Source: Parietichytrium sp. I65-24A (Eukaryota; Sar; Bigyra; Thraustochytrida; Thraustochytriidae). From it: a stretch of 64,000 nucleotides of DNA. Made by a program: the position numbers and the translations under genes. Positions 1-11,342 of this stretch are shown in pieces. The stretch covers positions 248,001 through 312,000 of the forward strand of contig BLSF01000040.1 of NCBI GenBank assembly GCA_012862575.1. The letters are read 5' to 3'. Each line of letters opens with the position of its first letter. Position 1 is the first letter of the stretch. The notes beneath the pieces were generated by a model. It had not been told where the DNA came from, ran no database searches, and saw nothing but the letters and a program-made list of their open reading frames with translations.

Positions 1-2192
1 TGGAGCCTGTTAGTCTTCCGGTCCAGATTCCCCGACGCAAAATCGCTTTGCACCATTCTCTCCATCTCAGTGAGCAGCTTGATAAACCATCGGAATGACG
101 AAATCTCGGAATGACGCACGACAAAGTAAAAATTCACAGTTTTCGGCAAGAATCCTTTCCTCCACTTGTGCTTGAGGATGGACTGCAAAATGGCGGACGA
201 TGGGGTTAATCCTATGCCGGCTCCGACAAGCATCACCTCCTTGTATTCACTGTAGTGTTGCGCCGGAGCTGCATGAGGACCATCTACGCAAATGAACGGC
301 AAGCCGGTGGGGCCGAGGTATTTTCCAGGCTGAGAGAGCCCCTGGCCATCAAGATGAGTTAAATTCACGCAAAATTGGCCATCCTGAACAGACTTCAAAG
401 GCACCAGGTCCTCAAACATTTTACAGAAGCGATGAGTCCAGCTACCAGGCTCCTGTACACGAATATGCAAAGTCACGACCCCATTCTTGCTCTCGAGATC
501 TTCGTGAGCAGAGGATATGGTGAAGGGATGCCACTCCCATTTGGAAATGGATGGTGAAAGAAGATATAGATACTGTCCTTCCCTAAAATTGAAGCCACCG
601 GCCACCTCGGGAAAGAAGGAGAGGCACAAAACAGGTTTTTTGTACTCCACTTTGGCGACGTAAAAGACGCGCTGGCACTTTCGCTCCCGGTAGATTCTTT
701 CCAGAATATATGCAAGGATAGGTACTAAACCCCAGGCCCAGAATTTTGGAGCATGCATGATGAGGAAAAAGTAAAAGATCGTGAAGCTGTGATGCGACCA
801 CCAAAAGACTTCGTACGAAGCTCGCTTGACTCGATTCTGAGCGGCAGAGAAGATCACGTACATGGCTATTGTGATGACGTACCCACTTATAAAAGCCAGA
901 GGGGTGAAAAGAGTCGTTGTTGCCTCTGGGCTTTTCATGAAATTGAAAAAGTGAAAGAGAACGTGGCCGACCGTTCCACCCAAGACGAAGAGCGCAATGA
1001 ACTTGTGAAATACGATGTTTTTGCGCAACGGCGGCAAAAATCGACTGCTAGAACCAGTGTTGAGAGCTTGGACATTGTTGAGCTTTCGAATGAACGTCTT
1101 CAGCACGGGCAACAGGAGAAGGGCACAGTTGAAGTTCAGAGTTTGTCCAAAAGCTTTGGCGTATGGCGCATAGTCACTCGCACAGTCGTACATATTAAGC
1201 GGGCCACATGACCTCTGATTTGCCTCCACCAGATCGAACCACAGGAACAGCCTCTGAAGGAAAAGGACCAAGTTAATTGCTACGTAGATTCCCACAAAGA
1301 TAACCTGTCCGAGGTAGCCGATCTCTTCTTGCCTCTTGCGCCACTTTGTAAACCTTTGGTAGCCGGTGAGCTCGTTGAGAGGTTTGGAATCACCTTCATC
1401 CTGAACATTTGCTTTCTTCTTTCTGTGACAGAGGCAGTAAGACTCTTTCAGCAGAGTAGATTCGTTTATCACTTCGTTTCTCCTCCACGCCATGATATTT
1501 GACATTCCGGCAAAGAGGAGAGCGAATGCTGGCAACAAAGTTGGGTAGGAAAAGAAGCATCCTGAAGAACTCAAAGTATAAAATGCGCCCCGAACGATGG
1601 ACCGGCCGCTCTGTCCCTCACCGGGGAGCCAGGAAAGCTGTACCAGGCCTACAAAGTATTCTATAAACAACGTGACGACTCCCAGTGCAAGGGTATACAA
1701 TCCGCACCAGGCATTCACAAAGAGCAGTTCCGCCGACTCGGGCCTGTCTTCCGTTTCCATGAACCACAAGACTGCAATGGGGCCCGTTACAATACCGGAC
1801 AATCCCCCAGCGTAGGCGAGATTGTGCGCGAAGAGTGTGTATGGCGTTGTTTTCCTCCTAAAAGGCGTCTGGACTGGTGTGGTATAGTTCTTGGGCCCGT
1901 CCTGGATCGCCGGTGCGCCCATTATGTACATCGACGTCGGCACTGGCTCTGGTTTCGCAGGCTCGCTCTCCACTTTCGCGGGTAGTGGATATTGTATAGG
2001 CTGCATGTTGAACGCTGCTGGCTTCGTTGGGGGTTTTGGCGGCCGGGGTGGTGGACCAGATCGAGCACTTGCCTGCGTCGTTTGGCTGGCCCCGCTCGCA
2101 TTTGACACCTGGCTTCCATTGCTGCTTCTCTCTGCGGACGAATTCGCACCATGCGGCTGCAAGCCTGTGTCCTCTCCGCCTCCGACTAACAT
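1..2192 (-). CDS. NADPH oxidase / ferric reductase-type flavocytochrome, 3' truncated by window edge
   Basis: Membrane flavocytochrome expected to pass electrons from NADPH through FAD and two haems across a membrane to oxygen (NOX) or ferric iron (FRE). One open frame on the minus strand runs from an ATG at 2192 (in-frame TGA about 30 codons upstream) off the left edge, giving about 730 residues. A Pro/Ala/Ser-rich cytosolic start of about 90 residues is followed by several hydrophobic segments. Haem-ligand candidates are FHK (about residue 395), GHVLFH (about 410), WWSHH (about 462) and MHAP (about 480), spaced as in the ferric reductase domain. The FAD-binding motif EWHPFTISSAHED follows, then VDGPHAAPAQ and the NADPH pyrophosphate motif VGAGIGLTPSS (about 656), and a later FYFVVRHSE. 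The motif LNFNCALLLLPVL favours NOX. No EF-hand is seen in the visible part. Two or three additional hydrophobic hairpins precede the haem domain. Family assignment is firm; NOX versus FRE is inferred. Confidence 0.9.
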   Translation of the reverse strand, partial: MLVGGGEDTGLQPHGANSSAERSSNGSQVSNASGASQTTQASARSGPPPRPPKPPTKPAAFNMQPIQYPLPAKVESEPAKPEPVPTSMYIMGAPAIQDGPKNYTTPVQTPFRRKTTPYTLFAHNLAYAGGLSGIVTGPIAVLWFMETEDRPESAELLFVNAWCGLYTLALGVVTLFIEYFVGLVQLSWLPGEGQSGRSIVRGAFYTLSSSGCFFSYPTLLPAFALLFAGMSNIMAWRRNEVINESTLLKESYCLCHRKKKANVQDEGDSKPLNELTGYQRFTKWRKRQEEIGYLGQVIFVGIYVAINLVLFLQRLFLWFDLVEANQRSCGPLNMYDCASDYAPYAKAFGQTLNFNCALLLLPVLKTFIRKLNNVQALNTGSSSRFLPPLRKNIVFHKFIALFVLGGTVGHVLFHFFNFMKSPEATTTLFTPLAFISGYVITIAMYVIFSAAQNRVKRASYEVFWWSHHSFTIFYFFLIMHAPKFWAWGLVPILAYILERIYRERKCQRVFYVAKVEYKKPVLCLSFFPEVAGGFNFREGQYLYLLSPSISKWEWHPFTISSAHEDLESKNGVVTLHIRVQEPGSWTHRFCKMFEDLVPLKSVQDGQFCVNLTHLDGQGLSQPGKYLGPTGLPFICVDGPHAAPAQHYSEYKEVMLVGAGIGLTPSSAILQSILKHKWRKGFLPKTVNFYFVVRHSEISSFRWFIKLLTEMERMVQSDFASGNLDRKTNRL

Positions 2193-5007
2193 CTCTGCGC
2201 CTTTTTCAAATTTCTTCGGCGATACCGTGCGCACTTGTATCCAATTCGATTCTGGTCTCTCTCTCTCTCTCGGGACTTTTCCAAACCACCACTCACGCAC
2301 TCACAACCAATCCTCTTCACTGCGATCTGCAATGAACACCGCGTCACTGGCAGGCACTTGCCAAGTCCACGTTCTCTTTTGCTACTAGCAAAACCCAACC
2401 AGCCGCCTGAGCAACAGGGCTTCTTGAGCAACTGAGCAACTGAGCAACGGAGAGAACGTTCCGTCTCGCTAGCCAACACAGCGCACTCAGCACTCAGCAC
2501 TCACCGCTCACCGCTCACCACTAGGCCAGCGACCAGGGGCAGCGAAATGTCAACGCGAATCGAAACGAGAAGAAATGTATGGCACAACCTGGGCGACTTG
2601 GTTTGCACAGCGCTCAACTTTTCGACCGAATTGGCCCACGCCTGTGGAACTTCCTCCCGTTTCGTTTACTATCTGCCTACGCTTTCGCATACCAAGTCTC
2701 TATCTCTGCAAGTGGGCATGTCAAGTGCCGAGCCAGGGAGCAGCAGGTAAACATGAATTTTCAATAAGTTTTTTCATTTTCAGAGGAAGGTGAAGCCACT
2801 CGAGCGAGTGCTAGCCCCGAGCAGCTGGTGAACGCTGGGAACGACTCGTCTTTGGCGCGATAGGCCGACTTCCTTCCAAGCGGTCGGTGTTTTTCCCAGA
2901 ACATCGGCTTTCCATGCGGAACAGTGAGCAACTTGCTTCGATTCATCATTTAGTTTCTACCTTCGCTTCCTCTCTTCCTCGCCGAGCCTTTTATTTACTT
3001 TTTTGTTCTTTAAATAAATTCATTTATTTAAAGAATTAAAAAGGTCTGTTTGGCAATCCTTCGATCTCCGGCCGAGGCGATGATGGTGGTGGTGTATAAC
3101 GCGGGATGGTTACCGTTACCGGTAACATGAGTATTGGGAAACAAGACCACCCAAGGCGGACGAACGTCGGCGGAGACAACAACATAACAAAATCTTACTT
3201 TTTTGCTTGCCTTGCCTAGAATACAAGATTGTGGCAAGCGACAAGCTGAGATTCTGTTCATGAAGAGAAGAAGAGAAAACACGAAAAGTCATGTAGTCTT
3301 TGCTCAGAAAGTTTGGGCCATGCCAAGTGGCCATGAGGGACGAACACGCGATCTTCCAATGCGAGCTTCACGCCGAAAGACCTGTCGAAGGAAGAAAAGA
3401 AGGCCAAAGCTTGTTGGTCTTGAAAATCGTCAAACGAGGTACTCCGATGATGGATGCCAAACTGCTCAGCTGAATGCGGAGCGTCCAATGTTTCATTAAG
3501 GCGAAGGTGTTTTCCTTCGCAAGAAGAATCTGCGTCCACAGGGATGAATGAACCTCTGGTCTCCAAGCGCAGGACAGGGTTCGAATTCGCAACATTTAAA
3601 ACTCTGCAGTTTGCGCCAAACTGACGTCCGTTCAGCGCCCGTGGAGCAGCAGTTGCAGCTCTAGCTGCCCTTTCAAGAGAATCATGAGTTAAATTTTCAG
3701 CCGGTATTCAAGGAAGAGATTCCAAAGAACAAGATCCAACGCTCCGTCATGAAGAGAGTTCTCGCGGCTCGTGAGCAGACGAGAGCCCGCTTCGCTGGAA
3801 CTGCCGTAAGCGCAGTCGGTCCATCTGCGAAACAAGAAATTGCTTGTCTCCGACGGCCACAGAACTGCAAAATAGAGCTCACCTTCTCCATGTTGCTCAC
3901 CCATCGCTGAACCGAAACGCCGCAATACATCGAGAAATTGCAAACGTCAGGCGCCGCTGTCTTCAACCCTGCATTCTGACAACGCTTTCTTTCATCGCTT
4001 TCTCCAATTTGCAAAACAGAATGAAGAAAGAATGCTCAAAAGTCACTTACAGTTAATTTCTGAATCACAGTCAATTCACTAGCACAGATTGCAGTTCAGA
4101 TCATTCCATAGTGTTAACTGAACCGCTAGCGATAAATTGCTACTCTTAACTATTAAACCACTAATACTCAGTAGGCGATGAAACGGTGAGTCACTCGACT
4201 GACACCGAATTAATTATTTTGCGTCTAAGTGCTACTAATACACACATAACCTAACCAAACGTTGATACATCTTACCGTTGAGCGTAGTGGATGTAGTGGA
4301 GAGAGACTCTATCTGGGAAAGCCAGAAAACAAATTACATCTGGCCCACCCTAACAAACTCTTACATCGAAGCAGCTCTATTAGGACTCTTATATCGTAAA
4401 CTAATACCCCCAATAGCAGTACCTCATAGAAGCGCCTATCCGCGTCTAAGACTGTCACTATCCACAGGCCTACTTGCTGCGAGTAGGCTTCCTTTAGGAC
4501 TCAATTATTTAACAAGTTGACTAGAGTTGTGGACAAACCATTGGTACTGAGCGGCGATGCTACTGTGTACTAGTTTAAACGGTAAGGCTCGCACACGTGA
4601 GAGATGTGTTTCCATCTTTACCAAGTGAGACGAACCAAGAATCGCTTAGGGGAAAAGATAGAAAGCGGTTACGTACGCGACGCGTACGTCCCTGTACACC
4701 TCTGTATGCGCCCCTCAGCTGTCTCCGTGACAGAGCCTTAGGCCTTGGGAATAAATAGTGCGTAATAGTGAAGAGGGCGAAGAGGGGGAGAGGAAAAGAA
4801 GTTGCGCACACATTTGCAGTTGTGGGTGAGTGTACTCAGCGAAGGTGTACGTACGTACGTACATACGTATGTACACGGACTGATCGCGAGTGAGTATATA
4901 TATCTATGTATGAGCGCAATACGAGACAAGTGCTGAAGTGGGAGTGAGGAAGATCGACGCGCAAGGAAAGAAGGAAAGAGGTGGCGGGAATAGAACAGGG
5001 TGTGGGA
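2193..5007. other. Intergenic, divergent NOX / DEP-C2 promoter region
   Basis: No gene is supported here. A short GA tract on the NOX coding strand lies near 2256-2272. A (GTAC)n tract lies at about 4847-4874. Stretches at about 3250-3600 (either strand) and 3696-3912 (+) read as protein-like fragments but have no intact frame or family match (see findings). The rest is short, overlapping, uninformative frames. Confidence 0.5.
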
Positions 5008-8000
5008 ATGAGTGGCAAAGGTATGGGGCAATTCACGCTTGGTGGCAGACATGCATCAGCGTTTGCGGTGAAAGAGTGGCCGGCAGAGCTGCCTTTGCTG
5101 CATCCCAGAGCTGTGCACAAGCTACTTGATGCGAAGTTGGAGAAGAAGCGCACCCGGGGATTCGTGAACACATATCAGGACGCGTTTCATGGGCAAGAGG
5201 TCATCGAGCTCATTTCTGCGGAGACGTAAGTTGACGAAACGCGTGGCTTTTAGCATGGCGGTTTATGAGTGAGTTGAAGCCGCAGCTAACGAACATCTTG
5301 CCCCTCTCGTGCCTTGCTTCGTGCCTTGCTTTGGCGACGCTAATGCGCATTCGTAATTTGGTTTCCGCTGCACAACAGGAATCATGAAGAGGTGGCGAAG
5401 AACCCGAATGTAGTGTTGGAGTATTTAGAGCTTGCCAAAGTGATAGCGGTGGTTGGTCACTCCAGCAAACTGAAACCCAAACGTATGCAACGACTGTATC
5501 AGATGACAAATAGAGAGGAGCTCACGGTGAATTATGGTGTCTTATTTATAAAGGTTGGCGCCGGTGAGGGTTTAATGGCCGAAAATATGTCAGGAACTTC
5601 AAATCCTTTCGCAGTAGTCCGCGTGGGGGACCAGTCTGCTTCTACGAAGGTCGTTAGTCGGGAGCTGAATCCCAAGTGGAATGAGACGTTTGTTTTCTTT
5701 GTGGAATTCGACCAAGAATTGGCGCCACCAAGTCCTCGAAAGCGCAATATCACAAGCAACCCTTCTCAGGAGATGAGTCTCACAGTATCCGTGTACGGCC
5801 ATCGAAAGAGCAAAGGAAGTATGAAGCTCGGGATGACAAGCAAGGTGTTTGTCAAGAGCATCCAGCATTCGAAGAAGAGCTTGAAGTCTGTCGATCTTGT
5901 CCCCGCGGCTTGTTATGTGTTGAAGAGAGAACGCGCAAGAGGGTCAAGGCACGTGCTACTAACTTTAAGAACAGCTTTCAACAAAGAAGGCAACAAAACA
6001 GGGAACACAAACGGAGACTCCAAGTACACAACGAACTCAAGCACAGTCGAAGAAGACGAGAGTGACCTGCCGGATTTTGAGATTGACGGCGAGTCTGATT
6101 CGGATAATAGCGTAGACCACGACTTGAGCGGTGAGTTGGCGAGCCACGTAATGGCCCATGCCGATCAGCTAAAGTCCATCGAAGGCGCAGTAGAGTTGGA
6201 AGGGGCGGCCATTCAGAAGATGGGTTCTATCACTGCGAGCATGTTGTGGATGGCGCTGGTGAACGACAAAATGAACGTGAACTGTGACGAGCTCCGAGTT
6301 GAGAGTGTCGAAGATCTGCGCACAGTCTCGCCGCTGCTGCGCCCCGGCGCAGATCAAGTTGAGCCCCTTCCACTCCTGCCTCCTGCCAGCCCGCCCGTGC
6401 CGCCGTACACGCGGGCATCGTCGTTGCCTATTCCAGACTCGGCGTCAGTCAAGGAAGATGCTCACGGCACAAATCGCGCCAACGTGCAATCGGAGAGGCT
6501 TTCAAGTGGCCTACATTTTCGACCTGCTTCGTTACTGCGCCGAAGCTCCAGTAAAGCAATAAAGGCACTACGACACAGCAGCGATACCGAGGATGGCGAA
6601 AAGGGTGCAGCAAAGGACAACAAGCAAGGTAGGATGTCGCGAATGCTTTTTGCAACGAAGCGTCTTGCGCGTTGGAGTAATACCAGCTCCATGGCCGTGG
6701 ACGAGGGTACATCACAGACGAGTAGCTTCGGCGTCTCAAGGCATGTAATGTACGACAATCTGCGTCGAAAGTCAAAGATCATAGTCGAAGCTCGCTTGGA
6801 ACAAATCGAAGAGGAGCTCTTTGCCTATGCTACAGCCGAGTCGAATACCCCCGTAACCCGGAGCCCAGTAACAAAGGGCCTCCGATCCAAGTTCAACTCT
6901 GTAGACGAGGAAGACAGGGACTCGATTGCGGCCGTCAAGTGCTTCCTATTTGACCACCCGGATAAGGTGTTTGAATTCCTCTGCGACCAAGAGCAGCACC
7001 GGATCGTGAGGCCGATGTGGATTGCGCTAGCACCAATGTTCCCGCCTCTGTGTCACACCTTCAACGCGCATTACGTGTTTGATGGCTTGGTACTTGCGCA
7101 GCACGGGGAGCGAGCCACGCGGTCCGCGGCAATGAGCGGTCAGGTCCTCGCACTGAAATACCCGTCATTCCTTGCGTACGTGCGAGCTCTGCAGCAAGAG
7201 CGCGTTGCGTTGGAAAAGTCTAAACGACGGCTACTGGTGGACTTTCCCACTCTGGCAGATACATTGACAAATGGTGAGGAACGAGTGCTGCGCGTAATTG
7301 ACAGGGTTCGCGCGGGACGTCAAGAGTCGGCTTTCATGCGCGGCAAGTCCCAAAGCGGCGGGAAACTGGTCATCACCACCGGCGCAATTTACTATGCGAA
7401 GAAGCGTGTATTTCACCAGAATCAGATCATTCGCGAAGACATCTGGCATGCGGTACAGGTTATGGAGAGCAATGGTTCCGTCGACTACGGATTCATGATC
7501 GGGTTTTCAAACAAGGTTAAAACTGTTCCAGGAAGCCCAACGGACGACGCAGGGGAGCATTCTCCGATGCCGGTTGGACACGACGACACGCCGATGGTGG
7601 CGGATGATCTCGAGGGTTTGGACTTTCTCCGCGCGGACAATGACCTCGAACGAGAGATCAACAAGACCAAGATCTCCGGCTCTCAAGACAGTGAAGAGGC
7701 CAAGTTACTTCAATCTTTACTTGGCGGTGGATTGGAGGACCTCTCGGACGGAGAGGCTGCCCCCGAGCTGGAGAACCCCCCTGTCCCGCGCGATGCTGAC
7801 TTGAATAAGCCTCTGGAGAGGGAGCCGTCTGACTCTCAATCTCCAATAAAGGCAAAGTCAGGTGCTTCGGAGCTCTTTACGATTGGGAGGCCTTCGGTGT
7901 CTGTTGCAAGATACGCGGTGTTCCGGTTCCCTTCGAGTAACAGCTGGCGCAAGCGCGACGCCGATATTCTCATTCTGCGAGAGCTGATTGCGTTCCGCAT

Positions 8001-9351
8001 GTTTTGCGAGTGTGTAGTCCGCAAGATCATAGACGACCGCATCGAGGCATTCATCATGGCTGACGAAAAGCGGGTGACTGAAAAGGAGGAGTTTATGGAA
8101 AATGTTTTTTCGTGTTGCAGGCAGCTTCTCTTGCAGGACGTCACTTCGTACAAAGGTCTCTTGCGCATCTCCAAAGTGGAGTCCGGTGCCGCCTGGGACT
8201 GGCTGAACGGCGTCGATTCGTTTGAGGCTTTTGGTGATCGCTGGAATTGGAGAAAGTGGTCCCCGCTCGCCATTCTAACTCTAGTTTCGGTGGCTCTGCA
8301 GCCTCCCTCCGAGAAGGGAAATAAAATCAGACAGCAGTCTAACCACGCGTTGTACTGCCTCGCTCTGGACATGATCCAAGAGACCGCGGACCTTCTGAAC
8401 GTGAAAGTCGCATGGGCCAAGACCGCGCGCAAGCAAGTTTCCGTTCCAGTTGCTCTGCACACTCGGTTCCGCCACAGCGGCGCCTTTGAGTCGGCGTACG
8501 TTCGCAGCGACGAGATTGTGCACACGGGTGTATCGTTCACTTCATCGGGAGACAGGAGGAAGCGGTTGTCGTCGCGGGGGGCGAGCACGGTAGATAGTGA
8601 CACGAGCCTGGAAGAAGCGGGATCTAGCGACCAGCTCGTGCGATCCACGGATGATTGGTGGCTGGAATTTATGAGTCTTATGCAGACCGACATTGTGCGC
8701 TCGGCCGCAAAGCTCAAGAGCATGGGTCAGAATTTTGACCTGCTCAAAAGCATCGTGGCCCCGGCGAGGGATATTGCAAACGAAACGCTGGAGATCTACC
8801 GGAGCGTGGTGGCGTGGGAGAGTCCGACTTTCACAGTTGGTCTTGCGGTCACAAGCTTGTTCTTGATCTTCAGGGGGTACACGGCCTATTTTTTCGGGAT
8901 TCTGGTTGCGAGCCTAGCGCTCTACATGATTCAATTGCGCAACGTTCGGCACAGGCAAGGTTTTAACAAGCTTTACGTTCCTCCGCGTCGCAAGAAGACG
9001 CTCTTGCAAAAGTATCGAGATATCAAGATTAAATACACAAAGGCCAAGCACGCTTTGCAGCGCCTGAACATGAAGATGCTCAAGCTGCGCGCGGTGTTTA
9101 CCTGGGAGAACGAAGAGGTGACGTTTCGTGTGTTTCTGTTAGTCGGCGCGGTTGCGCTTATCTTGGCGTTCGCTCCTCGGATGTTTTACGAGCTAGTGAT
9201 TTGGGTGTACATATTCACGAAGCGGTTCCGGAGCGGCCGAACAAGCAAGCGGATCAAGGCGTACGTGCTGGACATGTGGGAAAAGGTGCCTCCAACTCCA
9301 TTGTGGGAGAAGAGCTACATGACCGCGGAGAAAGAAGGTGTCAATAAGTAG
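5008..9351 (+). CDS. DEP-C2 multidomain membrane protein, two exons
   Basis: Two exons, 5008..5225 and 5379..9351, separated by a 153-bp intron (donor GTAAGT, acceptor CAACAG); splicing gives about 1396 residues. Residues about 28-108 look like a DEP domain (FHGQEVIELI, split by the intron). Residues about 125-260 are a C2 domain (LFIKVGAGEGLMAE, then SNPFAVVRVG and ELNPKWNETFVF), which normally binds phospholipid, often with calcium. A long acidic and serine-rich linker follows. Around residue 734 a GRAM-like strand pattern appears (GKLVITTGAIYYAKK), then a conserved-looking helical region. Two hydrophobic hairpins near residues 1224-1260 and 1321-1358 anchor the C terminus, resembling the membrane anchors of MCTP or reticulon-like proteins. 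The overall plan recalls plant DUF639/GRAM proteins, but that is a guess. A role at the ER or at membrane contacts is inferred. ATG 5008 is the first in frame after the purine-rich leader. Confidence 0.85.
5226..5378 (+). other. Spliceosomal intron in the DEP-C2 gene
   Basis: GTAAGT at the 5' end and CAACAG at the 3' end. Removing it joins two frames that together give an uninterrupted DEP-like domain (phase 2). Confidence 0.85.
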
Positions 9352-9768
9352 GGTTAATTTTGTGCTTTGTTATTCGCGGCAAAAGCAAAACACATAGCAT
9401 TATTCGTTTGTCTACATTTGCTGTTCCCACTTCATGCCTGTATGCGTGCGTGTGCATGTGTTCTTGTGTCGGAATCAGCTGGACTGATCATCGACACGAA
9501 TTCACTCCTCAATCAGTCAATCATCAATTTTTAGTCAGAATCCGCCTTCTTTCCCACCCCCCCTCTTTTAGAGTATCCATATCTAACCATATCTATCGCA
9601 GCCCATGTCAGCTAGACTAGATGGCTTGCGAGTCTCGAGACAGAATGTTTGATTATTTAAAAAGAAACGCCTTTCCAATATCCGGAAGAGAGCTAGCGCT
9701 TTCGGAAATAAGCGAGCGTTTCCATCGTCGCCGGGGATAACACAAAGTACCAAACCCCCACCAGCAAA
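9352..9768. other. Convergent 3' intergenic region
   Basis: Lies between the stop of the DEP-C2 gene and the stop of the nitroreductase gene, which face each other. T-rich with no coding signal; presumably the two 3' untranslated regions. Confidence 0.5.
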
Positions 9769-10794
9769 TCACTTGTCCTTGTCGAAACCATCCAACATCT
9801 TTGACAGTTCCGCGAGGCCCGACGGATCCGACATGTCGGGCAGGTCCTCCGGCTTGTACAGCGGAAAGTCGAAAGAGTCCTTGCAGAAGACATCTTCAAA
9901 GCTAAATCTCGGTGACGGCAACGGTAGCGGGTCGGCGTCGGGGTCCGGCCAGCCCGAGGAGATGACCAGCGGCACGCTGTAGCGTTCCTGCGGCACGGCC
10001 AGCGCCTCCTTGACGCGGCGCGCGTCCATGCCTTCCATGGTGCTGGACTGGTAGCCCATGGCCGTCATCGCCAGCAAGTACGTCTGCGCAGCGATCATCG
10101 CATTCTTCACCGCCCACGGCTCCGGAGCGCTCACCGTCGGCGCTTGCGTCACCTGCGACAGCACCGACGAAAACGCGCGCTTTGCCGCCATCTCCGCCGC
10201 GTGCGCCGCCCCGGTCACCATTGCTCCCACTCCCGATGCGTCAGCATCCCCAGAAACACCAGAAACACCGGAAACACCGGAAACACCAGAAAGTTGCGCG
10301 CCACTTGTGCGCTGTCTCTCGCAGCTGGCGAGCGATCCGGCGAAGAACTCGGCGTTGGATTCAAGTCCGCGCAGAGCGTCCTCGGAGAGAACGTTCCGGC
10401 GTCGTTCCAGCATCAGCATGCGCTGCACAAGTTTGTCCGCTCTCAGGTCCGCCAGCCACACCACGCTCACGGGCGCCTGGCCCACTTTGCGGATGTTCCC
10501 GCCCACCATCGCGTGCGCCAGCTGCCGCCTAGTGTGCGCGTCGCGGACCACCACAGCGCGGTACGGCTGCAAATTGAACGCTGATGGCGACCGCTGCGCC
10601 ATCCACAGTGCGCGGCACACATCCCGCTCCAGCGTCCGCGCATCCTGTGCATCTTGTGCATCCGTGTCTTTCACGGTGTCCTCGCCGAGTACACCGAGAT
10701 GGGGTACGCGGGGTGCGCGGGGACCGAATGACCGTGCGCTGCGACGGGAGAGAACAGCACGCTCGAGCACGCTGAGTGACGCTTTGCGACCCAT
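9769..10794 (-). CDS. Nitroreductase-family flavoprotein
   Basis: FMN-dependent NAD(P)H oxidoreductase of the nitroreductase fold, about 341 residues from the ATG at 10794. An in-frame ATG at 10809 adds five residues encoded by a GA tract and is less likely. Family signatures are RRSARSF near the start (FMN phosphate), SPSAFNLQPYRAVVVRD in the middle and AMIAAQTYLLAMTAMGYQSS towards the end. The family reduces nitroaromatics, quinones or flavins; the substrate cannot be told here. A low-complexity insert of repeated Val-Ser-Gly, encoded by a tandem nucleotide repeat at about 10248-10293, sits in the middle of the fold, where other members have a variable loop. The C-terminal tail after PDPDADPLP is longer than in bacterial enzymes. 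No targeting signal is obvious. The stop faces the DEP-C2 stop about 420 bp away. Confidence 0.9.
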   Translation of the reverse strand: MGRKASLSVLERAVLSRRSARSFGPRAPRVPHLGVLGEDTVKDTDAQDAQDARTLERDVCRALWMAQRSPSAFNLQPYRAVVVRDAHTRRQLAHAMVGGNIRKVGQAPVSVVWLADLRADKLVQRMLMLERRRNVLSEDALRGLESNAEFFAGSLASCERQRTSGAQLSGVSGVSGVSGVSGDADASGVGAMVTGAAHAAEMAAKRAFSSVLSQVTQAPTVSAPEPWAVKNAMIAAQTYLLAMTAMGYQSSTMEGMDARRVKEALAVPQERYSVPLVISSGWPDPDADPLPLPSPRFSFEDVFCKDSFDFPLYKPEDLPDMSDPSGLAELSKMLDGFDKDK

Positions 10795-10970
10795 CTCTCT
10801 CTCTCTCACTCAATCGAGACAGATACAACAGATACAACAGATGCGCGCGCACTGCAACCGACGCGTCCCAAAAAGAGTCCCAAACAGTCCTCGCAAACAC
10901 GCCGCGTACCAAATGCGTAACGAATGCGTAACGAATACGTAACGATGTGTACGCGGGTTCTCTGCTCGCA

Positions 10971-11005
10971 ATTGGCGATTGGCGATTGGCGATTGGCGAT
11001 TGGCG
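10971..11005. repeat. Tandem repeat, 7-bp unit ATTGGCG
   Basis: Five near-perfect direct copies of ATTGGCG upstream of the nitroreductase gene. Confidence 0.9.
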
Positions 11006-11080
11006 TCTTCTGAATTCTGAATTCTGATGACTGCGGAGGAGAAAAGTAGATTTAGAAGAAGAGCTACTCGAGGCAGAGGG

Positions 11081-11132
11081 AGATAGATAGATAGATATGG
11101 ATGGATAGATAGATAGATAGATAGATAGATAG
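11081..11132. repeat. (GATA)n microsatellite
   Basis: About 12 GATA copies, interrupted once by TATGGATG. Confidence 0.9.
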
Positions 11133-11310
11133 ACAGAGAGACACAAAGGGATGAGCAGAGAGAGGCAAAGGCGACCAAGGCGAAAGCGTGCGCAAGAATT
11201 GCAAGGATGTGAACAATGTGAACGTGCATGGACGGTGTTGATAGTGATAGTGCAACGAATGTATGTTCACTTTGATGAAAGAAATTGCAAAATTCAAGAA
11301 AGATTGACCG

Positions 11311-11342
11311 TGAATGAATGAATGAATGAATGAATGAATGAA
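11311..11342. repeat. (TGAA)n microsatellite
   Basis: About eight perfect TGAA units, followed by a degenerate GAATGA-rich tail to about 11398. Confidence 0.9.

Noticed and set aside
3540-3600. tRNA-like T-loop GGTTCGAATTC
   Set aside because: No matching acceptor stem or anticodon arm upstream.
7836-8723. 295-residue minus-strand frame within the DEP-C2 gene
   Set aside because: Lies entirely opposite a well-supported exon and has no recognisable motif.
10058-10942. 294-residue plus-strand frame opposite the nitroreductase
   Set aside because: Antisense shadow of a GC-rich real gene; composition is Thr/Pro/Ser junk with no domain.
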